From Desulfococcaceae bacterium HSG9 (GTDB lineage Bacteria; Desulfobacterota; Desulfobacteria; Desulfobacterales; JAUCGF01), in NCBI GenBank assembly GCA_030378005.1, contig JAUCGF010000098.1:1-60663 (forward strand): a DNA stretch of 60,663 nucleotides, in the 5' to 3' direction. A program made the translations under genes and the position numbers. A model generated the notes under the pieces. The model searched no databases and was not told where the DNA came from. It saw only the letters and a program-made list of their open reading frames with translations. Shown here one piece after another: positions 51,677 through 60,555 of the stretch (position 1 is the stretch's first letter; the number at the start of each line of letters is the position of its first letter).

Positions 51677-53758
51677 ATGTTGGACTCATTGTTCAGACCT
51701 AAATCAGCGGCCGTTATCGGCGCATCCACTAAAGAACTTTCCATCGGCAACCGTGTGATTCGGAATCTCGTGGATTTCGGATTCAAAGGCCCGATTTATC
51801 CAATCAATCCCAAAGCGGATGAAGTGCGAGGCATCAAAGCTTATAAATCTATTTTGGATTGCCCTGACAATATTGATGTTGTCCACATGGTGATTCCTGC
51901 CAGATTCGTACCCCAAGCCGTAGATGACTGCGGTGCCAAAGGTGTTAAAAATATTATCATCAATTCAGGCGGGTTTTCTGAAAGCGGGCCTGAAGGCGAA
52001 GCCATTCAAAATGATTTTATGGAACGCGCCAAAAAACATGGCATCCGCATTTTAGGGCCCAACTGCCAAGGAATTATCAACACCGATCCTGATATCCGTG
52101 CTTATTGCAATTTTACTTTTACCAAACCGGATCCGGGCTTTATATCTATTGTCGCGTTGAGCGGCGGTGTGGCTGAAGTGATTCATCAAGAGTTTGCGTT
52201 GATGGGTGTTGGCACGCGCATTTATGCCTCCAATGGCAACGCTTGCGATATTACCATTCCTGAAATTATCCGTTATTTGGGAAATGATGACGGTACGCGG
52301 GCGGTTGTTTTATATGTGGAAGGCCTCCGGGATCCCGATACTTTTATGAAAGTGGTGAAAGAAGTCGCAGCTAAAAAACCGGTTCTGGCGATGAAAGCCG
52401 GACGCACCGAAGAAGGTGCCAAAGCCGCGTCTTCACACACCGGCGGATTGGCCAAAGAAGATTTGGCAACAGATTTGATTTTTGAAAAAGCGGGCGTATT
52501 GACCTTTCGGGATGAAGGCGAACTGTGCCAAGCCGCAGCGGCTTTTGCGACCCAACCTATTCCACAAGGCAACCGTGTCGGTATTATTACCAATACAGGC
52601 GGTCCCGCGGTTATCGCAACTGATGTGTTTGTTGATGCCGGTCTTGCAATACCGCCATTACCCGCCCTGATGGAAGCCTCCCTGAAAGAAACGCTATATC
52701 CTGAAGCATCGGTGAACAATCCCATAGATGTTTTGGCAACCGGCACAGCCGCGCATTACCGCGCTTGTATTGATGCCATGATGGACGATGGCCAGTTTGA
52801 TTGTATTTATGTCAATTTCGTAACACCTTTTTTTGTTGATACGGATAGCATCGCCAAGGAGATCGCAGAGGTCAATAAAGCGCAAAAAAAACCGATTATC
52901 TGCAATTTGATGACAGATAAAAATCAGTGGACCGAAACAGTCAGAATTTTAAAAGAGGGCGGAGTTCCCTGCTTCAGTCTTCCAGGCGCGGCCGCCCGGG
53001 CGATGTCAGCAATGGCACGGTACAACACCATTCGCACACGGGATATCGGTGAAGCCACAATCTTTGATGACGTCGATAAAGCCCAAGCCCGCCTTATTAT
53101 TGATCAGGCCAAAGCAGCCGGTTCTGAAAACCTTACAGCCGCCGATGTTTATACGATTCTGAGTGCCTATAAAATTCGTGTCGCGGAATGGCGGATAGCG
53201 AATAACGTGGACGAGGCTATTGAAGCGGCCAATCAGATCGGTATGCCGGTGGTGGTGAAAATAGATGATGAAAGTATTGAACATAAAAGCGATCAGGGAG
53301 CGGTGGCGATTAATTTACGCAATGCTCCAGCCGTGCGCAGCGCTATTGAAGAGATGAGCAGTCGCCTGGAAATTCATGATATGAAATTTTTTATTCAACG
53401 CTATCTTCCGGATGGCGAAGAGCTGATTGTCGGTGCCAAAGCGGAAGAAGGTCTCGGACATCTGATTATGTTTGGTATGGGCGGTATTTATGTGGAAATT
53501 CTAAAAGATGTGATTTTTAAACTCACCCCCGTTACGGCATTGGAAGCTGAGGAAATGCTAACATCAATCAAGGCCGCCGCCATATTGGAAGGCGCTCGCG
53601 GTAGAAACGGCATTTACAAAGAGGGCGTAATCGAAGTGATTCTGCGCCTGTCCCAATTGCTCGGCGATCTGCCTGAAATTCAGGAATTGGATTTGAATCC
53701 CATTATTGCCTATGAAGATCAGGCGTTTGTTGTTGATGCGCGTATTCGAATCTCTTAA
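51677..53758 (+). CDS. ADP-forming acyl-CoA synthetase (acetate--CoA ligase family)
   Basis: 693 residues with fused alpha and beta parts. A CoA-binding Rossmann start (SAAVIGASTKELSIGNRV) is followed by IIINSGGFSESGPEG, the catalytic-histidine stretch SSHTGGLAKEDL and LTFRDEGELC; a C-terminal ATP-grasp domain has GMPVVVKIDDESIEHKSD, FFIQRYLPDGEELIVGAK and LDLNPIIAY. It interconverts acyl-CoA + ADP + Pi and acid + ATP via a phosphohistidine. No GNAT domain. In this cluster it may conserve energy from, or prime, the acyl-CoA handled by the dehydratase. AGAAGGAGAAA precedes the ATG. Confidence 0.92.
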   Translation: MLDSLFRPKSAAVIGASTKELSIGNRVIRNLVDFGFKGPIYPINPKADEVRGIKAYKSILDCPDNIDVVHMVIPARFVPQAVDDCGAKGVKNIIINSGGFSESGPEGEAIQNDFMERAKKHGIRILGPNCQGIINTDPDIRAYCNFTFTKPDPGFISIVALSGGVAEVIHQEFALMGVGTRIYASNGNACDITIPEIIRYLGNDDGTRAVVLYVEGLRDPDTFMKVVKEVAAKKPVLAMKAGRTEEGAKAASSHTGGLAKEDLATDLIFEKAGVLTFRDEGELCQAAAAFATQPIPQGNRVGIITNTGGPAVIATDVFVDAGLAIPPLPALMEASLKETLYPEASVNNPIDVLATGTAAHYRACIDAMMDDGQFDCIYVNFVTPFFVDTDSIAKEIAEVNKAQKKPIICNLMTDKNQWTETVRILKEGGVPCFSLPGAAARAMSAMARYNTIRTRDIGEATIFDDVDKAQARLIIDQAKAAGSENLTAADVYTILSAYKIRVAEWRIANNVDEAIEAANQIGMPVVVKIDDESIEHKSDQGAVAINLRNAPAVRSAIEEMSSRLEIHDMKFFIQRYLPDGEELIVGAKAEEGLGHLIMFGMGGIYVEILKDVIFKLTPVTALEAEEMLTSIKAAAILEGARGRNGIYKEGVIEVILRLSQLLGDLPEIQELDLNPIIAYEDQAFVVDARIRIS

Positions 53759-54151
53759 ATGGGGAATTGGGAGTTTAGAATGCGGAATGCTGGCAACTGG
53801 GATTTGAAAAAACGAACCAAGGCTTTTGCTTTGAGGGTGATTGCGTTAGTAGAGTCTTTGCCAAGAAGTCGCACCGCTAATGTAATTGGGAACCAATTAT
53901 TGAGATCCGGGACTTCGGTTGGGGCAAATTATCGTTCTGCTTGCCGCGGACGATCAACAGCTGAATTTATTTCAAAAATGGGTATCGTGGAAGAAGAAGC
54001 CGATGAATCATTATTTTGGATGGAACTACTAGTTGAGAGTGGAATAGTAAAAGCATCCAAACTCAAACCGCTGATGGAAGAAACAAACGAAATTGTTGCC
54101 ATCACGGTTTCATCAATTAAAACTTCCAGAAAACGTAAAAATAAAAAATAA
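53759..54151 (+). CDS. Free-standing four-helix-bundle protein (S23/IVP family)
   Basis: 130 residues. LKKRTKAFALRVIALVESLPRS, IGNQLLRSGTSVGANYRSACRGRSTAEFISKM and ADESLFWMELLVESGIV are characteristic of the S23 ribosomal / intervening-sequence (IVP) four-helix-bundle family, related in fold to the Avd protein of diversity-generating retroelements. It starts at ATG 53759, directly after the previous stop, or more likely at ATG 53780. Its 5' end includes GGAATTGGGAGTTTAGAATGCGGAATG, part of the same GGAATnC repeat that follows the gene. It is wedged between two acyl-CoA synthetases and is probably an inserted cassette; function unknown. Confidence 0.85.
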   Translation: MGNWEFRMRNAGNWDLKKRTKAFALRVIALVESLPRSRTANVIGNQLLRSGTSVGANYRSACRGRSTAEFISKMGIVEEEADESLFWMELLVESGIVKASKLKPLMEETNEIVAITVSSIKTSRKRKNKK

Positions 54152-54176
54152 TAGCATTAAATTATATGTTTAGCAG

Positions 54177-54210
54177 CATTCCGAATTCCGAATTCAACAT
54201 TCCGAATTTG
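54177..54210. repeat. Repeat of ATTCCGA words after the four-helix-bundle gene
   Basis: CATTCCGAATTCCGAATTCA followed by ACATTCCGAATTT, the complement of the units at 51588 and at the start of the four-helix-bundle gene. ATTCAACATTCCGAATT recurs exactly near 35728. Together with the 5' units this brackets the inserted gene. Confidence 0.6.
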
Positions 54211-54223
54211 AAAAGGAGACTAC

Positions 54224-55771
54224 ATGGCTTTGTGGATGAATTTAGGTCAAATATTAAAGGTCAATGCCCGAAAATTTCCCAACACCGTTGCGTTAAAAGA
54301 TCGCTCTCGCCAATTTACATACCCGGAACTGAATGTCCGTGTAAACAAACTGGCCGACAGTTTGCTGAAACTGGGTTTGCAAAAAGGCGATAAAGTGGCG
54401 GTGTTGATGGAAAACAGTATCGAAATTGTCGAAATTTTTCTGGCAACCGCTAAAACCGGACTGATTATCGTTCCGATTAATTTTCGTTTAGTGGGTCAGG
54501 AAGTTTCCTATATCGTGAATAATTCGGACGCCCGTGCCCTGATTGTGCATGATGAGTTCGCGCCCGTTGTTCAAAATATTAAAGCGGATTTGCCTGACAT
54601 CAAAACAGATCATTATTTTGTTGTAGGCGAATCTCAGGAAGGTTTTAATCCTTACGAAACTTTAATCACCCAAGGTTCCGCCAACGAACCGGACGCGGTT
54701 GTCAAGCCGGAAGACACCTGGATTTTGATATATACATCCGGCACTACGGGAAAACCCAAAGGTGTTCTGCGCTCCCACGAATCCCATATCGCTTTTTATT
54801 TGATCAATGCGATTGATTTCGGATTCAACGAGCATGACATCTGCATGAACGTGATGCCCCTTTGCCATATCAATTCCACATATTTCACTTTTATGTTCAC
54901 CTATATCGGCGCATCGGTTTATATTCATCCGGCACGTTCTTTCCGGCCGGAAGAAATTCTTCAAATTATTGAACAGGAAAAAATAACTTTTATCTCCCTT
55001 ATTCCGACGCATTATAACCTCATTTTGAATGTATCGGCAGAAGCACGCAAAGCGGATATCGGTTCGATTAAAAAACTGCTTTGCTCGTCAGCACCGGTGC
55101 GTCAAAAAGTCAAACAGGAGATCATGGATTTTTTCCCGGGCGTCCAATTATATGAAGCCTATGGTTCCACGGAAGCCGGTATCGTCACGGTACTCAAACC
55201 GGAAGACCAGATGCGCAAATTGGGTTCTATCGGCTATGAATCGTTGGGTACTGATTTTATCAAAATACTGGATGATAATGATGCTGAAGTAGGTGTCGGC
55301 GAGGTTGGAGAACTATATTCCCGCGGGCCGATGCTTTTTGACGGTTATTACAAAATGCCGGAAAAAACGGCATCGTCATTTCACGGCGAATGGTTTTCCG
55401 CCGGTGATATGACCACAAGAGACGCCGATGGTTTTTATCAAATTGTAGATCGTAAAGACAATATGATTATCACGGGAGGTGAACACGTTTACCCCAGTGA
55501 GTTGGAAGAAGTTATCGGCGGTCTCGAAAATGTGTTTGATGTCGCGGTTTTGGGAGTGCCGGATGAAAAATGGGGTGAAAAAGTGGTGGCTGTGGTAATT
55601 CCCCAAGGTGATGTGAACGAAAAAGAGATAATGGACTATTGTCGTGATAAAGTGGCTGGCTATAAACGTCCTAAGCAGGTGATCTTTATCAAAGCCGAAG
55701 AAATGCCTCGTACAGCCACAGGCAAAATTTTACATCGCATATTGCGGGATAAATTTGGCAAAAAGGCCTGA
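54224..55771 (+). CDS. AMP-forming acyl-CoA synthetase
   Basis: 515 residues. The AMP-binding loop ILIYTSGTTGKPKGVLRSH, LYEAYGSTEAGIVT, the hinge region FYQIVDRKDNMIITGGEHVYPSELEE and the catalytic-lysine stretch RTATGKILHR are all present. It forms acyl-CoA from an acid with ATP and CoA. It belongs with the dehydratase and ADP-forming synthetase as the last gene of the module, although a four-helix-bundle gene separates them. AAAAGGAGACTAC precedes ATG 54224. Confidence 0.92.
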   Translation: MALWMNLGQILKVNARKFPNTVALKDRSRQFTYPELNVRVNKLADSLLKLGLQKGDKVAVLMENSIEIVEIFLATAKTGLIIVPINFRLVGQEVSYIVNNSDARALIVHDEFAPVVQNIKADLPDIKTDHYFVVGESQEGFNPYETLITQGSANEPDAVVKPEDTWILIYTSGTTGKPKGVLRSHESHIAFYLINAIDFGFNEHDICMNVMPLCHINSTYFTFMFTYIGASVYIHPARSFRPEEILQIIEQEKITFISLIPTHYNLILNVSAEARKADIGSIKKLLCSSAPVRQKVKQEIMDFFPGVQLYEAYGSTEAGIVTVLKPEDQMRKLGSIGYESLGTDFIKILDDNDAEVGVGEVGELYSRGPMLFDGYYKMPEKTASSFHGEWFSAGDMTTRDADGFYQIVDRKDNMIITGGEHVYPSELEEVIGGLENVFDVAVLGVPDEKWGEKVVAVVIPQGDVNEKEIMDYCRDKVAGYKRPKQVIFIKAEEMPRTATGKILHRILRDKFGKKA

Positions 55772-56030
55772 GCAGAATTTTTCCTGATTTTCGTTATCAA
55801 TTGAACACCGTTACCGAAAAGCGGATCAAAAAGTTTTCAGGAAATATATCCCCGGTCTCCGAAAAGCTTCCCTGACAGGTCGGTGGCTGTTTCGGGAACC
55901 GGTCAGAGATCATCGACATTGCCGGGGGTTAATCAGAAAGATAGAAGCACTCTCTGATCATTTCAAGCTTGAAACTGTAGAACCAGCCTGTTCAGTTTTT
56001 ACCCCGTTCAGCGTATTGTTTAAGGACCTT
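55772..56030. other. Non-coding gap before the palindromic element
   Basis: No gene seen. The sequence contains several short GC-rich words (CCGGTCTCCGAAAAG, GGGAACCGGTCAGAG) but no recognised structure. An inverted pair CTGACTTTGA/TCAAAGTCAG lies farther on at 56217-56226 and 56268-56277, close to the end of the PagL-like gene, and could serve as a terminator-like hairpin. Confidence 0.35.
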
Positions 56031-56186
56031 CAGTAGATGGAAAATTCAGGAGTGCAAAAATTTAGCGCAGCGATTTTTTGCATCCAATACCGCCCCGGAT
56101 GCCTGCCGATTCAGGGGCCTACAAAAAACCGCTGCGCTTAATTTTTTGCGCTCCATGCTGTATTTTCAGGTATTTTCCATCTACTG
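56031..56186. repeat. MITE-like element with 15-bp perfect terminal inverted repeats, 156 bp
   Basis: CAGTAGATGGAAAAT (56031-56045) is perfectly complementary to 56172-56186. Inside, GGAGTGCAAAAATTTAGCGCAGCG is mirrored, with small differences, by CGCTGCGCTTAATTTTTTGC and GCTCC. The GGAGTGC word and nested-palindrome design recall the elements at 11741 and 23146. It has no coding capacity and lies between convergent genes. Confidence 0.75.
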
Positions 56187-56338
56187 ACCTTATGTGAATG
56201 TATTCTTCAGCGGTCGCTGACTTTGACGGAAGTTGAATCTACAAAAGTGATGCCGGTTATGTTTCCTTCAAAGTCAGAGCGTCAGGCCATCACACAGGCG
56301 GCCTCACGATTCCAGCGCAAATAGCACGACTGCTAACG

Positions 56339-56890
56339 TCAAAAGCGATAACCAAACCGCATACCCAACGTATCAAGCCCTTCATTGGGATCGACCAAAT
56401 AGGCGTTGGAGATATGGTCGAAATAAACAGATATGGAATAATGCGGGGTAATATAATAACCGAATTCAAGTGGTATATGAAAGAGTAATGGTGAACCCAG
56501 CGCTTTCATATTAATTGTATTAGTATCCGTTTCGCCATTATGCCAGGCCGCTCCGACTCCCAGCATCATAAATAATCGTATTTTAAAATCGTATTGCCAG
56601 CGTGCGTCGCAATAAATTTTGGACGTGTTATCCGAGTCATTAACAGATACGCCCAATGCGGGTCGCAGCGCTCCATCGAATAATTTCAGCGAAGGCGCAA
56701 AAGTTGCTTCCAAATTAAAATCAATACCGTTTTCGCAATCAGTTCCGCTCCACAATCCGTCAACATCATGATCGAGAACGCCCAATTTGAGTTCATGGAT
56801 ATATCGGTTCTTATGCGTGGTTTCATTACCGTAAGCGATGGCGGCAAAAAGCGAGAATCCTAAGATAGAAGTGCTAATTATTCGTTTCAT
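56339..56890 (-). CDS. Acyloxyacyl hydrolase / lipid A 3-O-deacylase, PagL-like
   Basis: 183 residues. A signal peptide (ISTSILGFSLFAAIAYG) is followed by alternating beta-strands of an outer-membrane barrel. Near the C-terminus DHISNAYL gives His159 and Ser161, and NEGLDT gives Glu170, matching the PagL catalytic His-Ser-Glu, and the protein ends in the barrel signature MRFGYRF with terminal Phe. PagL removes the 3-O acyl chain of lipid A. The spacing between Ser and Glu is a little shorter than in Pseudomonas PagL. It is alone on this strand. Confidence 0.82.
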   Translation of the reverse strand: MKRIISTSILGFSLFAAIAYGNETTHKNRYIHELKLGVLDHDVDGLWSGTDCENGIDFNLEATFAPSLKLFDGALRPALGVSVNDSDNTSKIYCDARWQYDFKIRLFMMLGVGAAWHNGETDTNTINMKALGSPLLFHIPLEFGYYITPHYSISVYFDHISNAYLVDPNEGLDTLGMRFGYRF

Positions 56891-57157
56891 ATTTGGTATG
56901 CTTCTATAAATTTGATTTTTTTAGCCAGACCATTATCATCCGGTTTGCCATGACAGTGGGAGGCGGTGTGATTTTATTTTTTATTCCATAGTGTGATACG
57001 AAAAGCAAACAAAATAAAAATCTTGCATCCTTCCATTGTCACAAAATAGCAGAAAAATGAAAGAAAAACAGATTCGCGCTTGTATTAATAAATAAAAAGA
57101 TGCAAATAATAAGAAAATTTCAAACAAAATAGTAATATCAGCAGATCGAAAAGTTTT

Positions 57158-57889
57158 ATGAATGCCGCCAAAGGAGTGCTGAATATACTCGACTCGGTGT
57201 CTTTCATAAATCCGTTTCCACTTTTTCCCGGCATTGCGGAGTTCTTTGATGACTTTTTTTCACATTCAGATAATCAACCGGATGGTGTTATAAAATTGGG
57301 TGATTCTTATGAAAATATGTCGGACACGCAACTGGTGCGCTTATCTTTGGATAATCCGGATCGTTTTTATTATCTGATCAAAAGGTATGAATCCCGCCTT
57401 TTGCGCTATATCAGACGCTCAACTGATGCCAGCCGCGAAGAAGCGGAAGACCTCTTGCAGGAAATATTTATCAAGATATATCGCAACCTCAACGGTTTCA
57501 ATCAGAAGCTGAAATTTTCCAGTTGGGCGTATCGGATTGCGCGTAATGAAATCATCAATCAATTTCATAAGAAAAAGGCTTATACGTCAAAGATCGGTTT
57601 GAATATCGATGATAATGACAACAATTTGACTGATTTCGTCACCGATGCCCTTGACCTTCAGGACAGCTACATATCCCGTGAAAATGCTGAAAAAGTGAAA
57701 GAGGCACTGGCCGAGCTTCCGGCAAAATACCGCGACGTACTGATTTTACGCTATTTTGAAGATAAAAATTATAATGAAATCAGCGATATATTGCGCAAAC
57801 CGCCCGGAACGGTGGCGACTTTGATTAACCGGGCCAAATCCGGTTTCAAAAAAATTGCCCGGCGTCATCAACTGGAAAGCCTCATATAA
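57158..57889 (+). CDS. ECF-type sigma-70 family RNA polymerase sigma factor
   Basis: 243 residues. Region 2 is DRFYYLIKRYESRLLRYIRR through EAEDLLQEIFIKIYRNLNGF, FSSWAYRIARNEIINQF. Region 4 is ALAELPAKYRDVLILRYFEDKNYNEISDILRKPPGTVATLINRAK. About 50 residues precede region 2, so the real start could be ATG 57317 (MSDTQLVRLSLDNP); neither start has a strong ribosome binding site. The gene downstream begins 4 bases after its stop and encodes a membrane protein, the usual position for an anti-sigma or sensor partner. Confidence 0.9.
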   Translation: MNAAKGVLNILDSVSFINPFPLFPGIAEFFDDFFSHSDNQPDGVIKLGDSYENMSDTQLVRLSLDNPDRFYYLIKRYESRLLRYIRRSTDASREEAEDLLQEIFIKIYRNLNGFNQKLKFSSWAYRIARNEIINQFHKKKAYTSKIGLNIDDNDNNLTDFVTDALDLQDSYISRENAEKVKEALAELPAKYRDVLILRYFEDKNYNEISDILRKPPGTVATLINRAKSGFKKIARRHQLESLI

Positions 57890-57893
57890 AACT

Positions 57894-58919
57894 ATGACTG
57901 ATTTAAGCAAAAACATACTTGCCCAAATTAAAGTGGATAATGTGCGCCCTTATTCAAAATGGCGTTTTATTTTCAAACGCTCCGTAATATGGACGCTGTT
58001 TCTCCTGTCCGTTTTGTCAGGCAGTTTCGCCTCCGCAGTCACTATGTTTCAGTTAAGGTACGCGGAGTGGGATTTATATCATCATTTCAGCCATAGCCTG
58101 ACTGAGTTTATATTCTTAGTGATTCCATTTTTTTGGCTTGTTTTTATTCTGGGATTTACAGGATTCGCCTATTATTATTTTCGGCATACCCAGCAGGGCT
58201 ATCGCTATCGTACATTTTGGGTGGTAGCGGGAAGCATCATCCTGTCTTTTACAGGGGGCGGGCTTTTATGTGCAACCACATTTCCAGAACGGCTTGAAAG
58301 CCTGTTTCAAAAAAATGTGTCTTTTTACAGAAATCTGCATGAACACAAAATGAATGTTTGGATGTCCCCGGGAAATGGTCTGCTGGCCGGTGAAATCGGT
58401 GAGATTATTTCCGCCCAAGAGATGCGGCTGAAGGATTTGAAAGGGCGCTTATGGACGGTTATGATCGGAAATACGATCTGGCGTGGTCAGCTCAAGCCGG
58501 TAAAAAATATTAAAATCAAGCTTATCGGACGTATGCAAGGGGAAGGCCGTTTTCGTGCTGATGAAATCCGGCCCTGGGATGGACGTGGGAGACGTGGCGG
58601 AAAGGATAATTGTAAATTTTCCGGACAAGAAAATGAAAATAAAAAGGAATTGCTGGTCGGTGAGATTCATAAAATTATTTCTGATAGAGAGTTGCGGCTC
58701 AAAGATTCGCAAGGACGGATTTGGACGATAGATATTACTGACACCTTATGGCGGGGTCGGTTGAAGCCGGTTAAAAATTTGAAAATAAGGGTTTTCGGGA
58801 ATAAAGAATCTGCAAGCCGATTTGTCGCCGCTGAGATTAAACCGCAGCACGGGCATGGGCGGCGACGCCGGCAGGCTGATTCCGAATATAGCAATAAACC
58901 TGATTGCTTAACAGACTGA
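57894..58919 (+). CDS. Three-TM membrane protein with internally duplicated C-terminal domain, sigma-factor partner
   Basis: 341 residues. TM helices lie at about 30-52, 69-96 and 107-129. The soluble part contains two copies, 90 residues apart, of a beta-rich domain: copy 1 from GLLAGEIGEIISAQEMRLKD to FRADEIRPW, copy 2 from LLVGEIHKIISDRELRLKD to FVAAEIKPQ, sharing WRGxLKPVKNxKI. Both end in basic GRGRR/GHGRRRR tails. It looks OB-fold-like but I do not recognise the family. Only 4 bases separate it from the sigma gene, so a role in controlling or responding through that sigma factor is inferred. A terminator follows. Confidence 0.7.
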   Translation: MTDLSKNILAQIKVDNVRPYSKWRFIFKRSVIWTLFLLSVLSGSFASAVTMFQLRYAEWDLYHHFSHSLTEFIFLVIPFFWLVFILGFTGFAYYYFRHTQQGYRYRTFWVVAGSIILSFTGGGLLCATTFPERLESLFQKNVSFYRNLHEHKMNVWMSPGNGLLAGEIGEIISAQEMRLKDLKGRLWTVMIGNTIWRGQLKPVKNIKIKLIGRMQGEGRFRADEIRPWDGRGRRGGKDNCKFSGQENENKKELLVGEIHKIISDRELRLKDSQGRIWTIDITDTLWRGRLKPVKNLKIRVFGNKESASRFVAAEIKPQHGHGRRRRQADSEYSNKPDCLTD

Positions 58920-58950
58920 TTTATATTGATAAATCAGCGAGATAACAAAA

Positions 58951-58982
58951 GGACAGGTCGTTTTCGGCCTGTCCTTTTTTTT
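58951..58982 (+). terminator. Rho-independent terminator after the sigma-factor operon
   Basis: GGACAGGTCG and CGGCCTGTCC pair around TTTT (58951-58974), followed by eight T residues. A textbook terminator closing the two-gene operon. Confidence 0.9.
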
Positions 58983-59481
58983 ATTTAAAAACAAGATGAC
59001 GGTGTGTGCGATCTGTTTGAAAATGGTGGAAGAGGCGGCGGATGCGGACATCATGTTTTATGCAAAACTCGTCAGTTGCAAGTTTGAAGTTTGAAGTTAT
59101 TTCGTAACTCCATAAATTTATGACTAACGAGTGCAAATTATTCTTTTTGTTACCTTTTCTCATTTGTCTTCGGCTAAATTTATAGCTGTCTATAAATGAA
59201 AAGAGATAAAGTTGATGTATGCGTGAACCGTTGTCTGAATTATGATTTTCAGGATTGATTGAATGATTTCAGGATTTTTTTTAATCTCTATTTCCCTCAA
59301 ATCATCATCCGATAATCTATAAATCCTACAAATCCTATAGTTTTTCAGAAATAAAACCAGAAAAGAACGGAATGATTATTGCAAATGCAATTATCATGCC
59401 AAATTATATCTGACAATTTCATAAAAAATTGAAAAGTTCTTGACACTCCCCTCATGATCTGTATATCCTAATCCGTAAAGA
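58983..59481. other. 499-base gap without a recognised gene
   Basis: AT-rich sequence between the terminator and the IS982 element. A 60-codon frame on the minus strand (58981-59163) overlaps the terminator T-run and shows no motif, so it is not called. GATTTGTAGGATTTATAG-like words (minus strand) near 59320-59342 are low-complexity direct repeats. Nothing else was seen. Confidence 0.35.
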
Positions 59482-60537
59482 AACGTCAGTTCGACATAGT
59501 ACTATCTGTTTTTATTAAGAATTATTCAAATATTATCTTCAGCATGATAAATTTCCAGACAATAAATGTAGCAGATAATACTGTCGCCTGTACGAAATTC
59601 AGTATTCAATTTTAAACCATTACAGGAGGTCTGTTATGACATATCCGTCGGTCACTTCATTATTTTGTGATGTTGATGATTTCAGCATTGAATTCGAACC
59701 TAAATATAATCAAAGTCTTATAACTTTAGGAAGGAAAAAACGAATCAGACAATCTACAATGTCGTTAAGCGAAATAATGACAATTATCATCTTATTTCAT
59801 TCTTCGAACTATCGTACGTTTAAAAAGTTTTATACCGGCTTTATAGCGGAGTATCACGGCAAAGCATTTCCTGATCCAGTCAGTTATAACCGATTTATCG
59901 AATTAAAAGCTTCCGCTTTGCTGTTACTTAAATTTGAAAAAAGGCAAAGCGACAGGTATCTCTTTTATTGATTCGACTCCTATCAAAGTTTGTGATAACC
60001 GAAGGATACATTCACATAAAGTATTTAAAAAATTAGCAAAACGCGGTAAAAATTCAATGGGTTGGTTTTACGGATTTAAACTTCACCTTATTATTAATGA
60101 GCGGGGAGAACTGCTGGCGTTCAAATTAACCCCTGGCAATGTCGATGATCGCAAACCGGTTCCCGATATGTCTTCCGATCTGTTTGGCAAACTCTTCGGA
60201 GACAAGGGATATATTTCCCAAAAACTTTTCGATGAATTGTTCAGCCGCGGTGTTCAATTGATAACGAAAATCAGGAAAAACATGAAAAATAAATTGATGC
60301 CTGTCATAGACAAAATTCTGCTTAGAAAAAGGGCTTTGATTGAAACGGTGAATGATCAGCTAAAAAATATCTCCCAAATTGAACATACCCGACATCGGAG
60401 CGTGACAAATTTCATGGTCAATATTGTCGCAGGCTTGATTGCTTATACCAGGCAGCCGAAAAAGCCGTCTCTTGATCTCAGCTCGATTTCAGATAAGTTG
60501 CAGCCAATTGTAATCTGATTTATGTCGAACTCACGTT
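59482..60537 (+). mobile_element. IS982-family insertion sequence, about 1056 bp
   Basis: Terminal inverted repeats: AACGTCAGTTCGACATA at 59482-59498 and TATGTCGAACTCACGTT at 60521-60537 (16 of 17 complementary). The internal gene is an IS982-type transposase broken by a frameshift. A second, nearly erased copy lies at 25876-26093. Target duplications were not evident. Confidence 0.85.
59636..60518 (+). pseudogene. IS982-family transposase, frameshifted
   Basis: The first frame (59636-59971) gives the N-terminal part (SVTSLFCDVDDF ... MSLSEIMTIIILFHSSNYRTFKKFY ... FPDPVSYNRF). The second (from about 59934) continues with [19 protein letters not shown] (first Asp), [22 protein letters not shown] (second Asp) and [14 protein letters not shown] (Glu). 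The join is at a run of six A residues at 59937-59942 and needs a +1 shift, not the -1 slip usual for programmed frameshifting in insertion sequences, so a one-base indel (real or sequencing error) is likelier. GGAGG precedes ATG 59636. Confidence 0.85.
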
Positions 60538-60555
60538 AAAGAAGGATTACAGAGC

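Noticed and set aside
58981-59163. 60-codon minus-strand frame after the sigma operon
   Set aside because: Overlaps the terminator T-run, has no ribosome binding site and no recognisable homology.
59930-59945. Programmed -1 frameshifting in the IS982 transposase
   Set aside because: The two frames are related by +1, not -1, so the A6 run does not give the usual productive slip.
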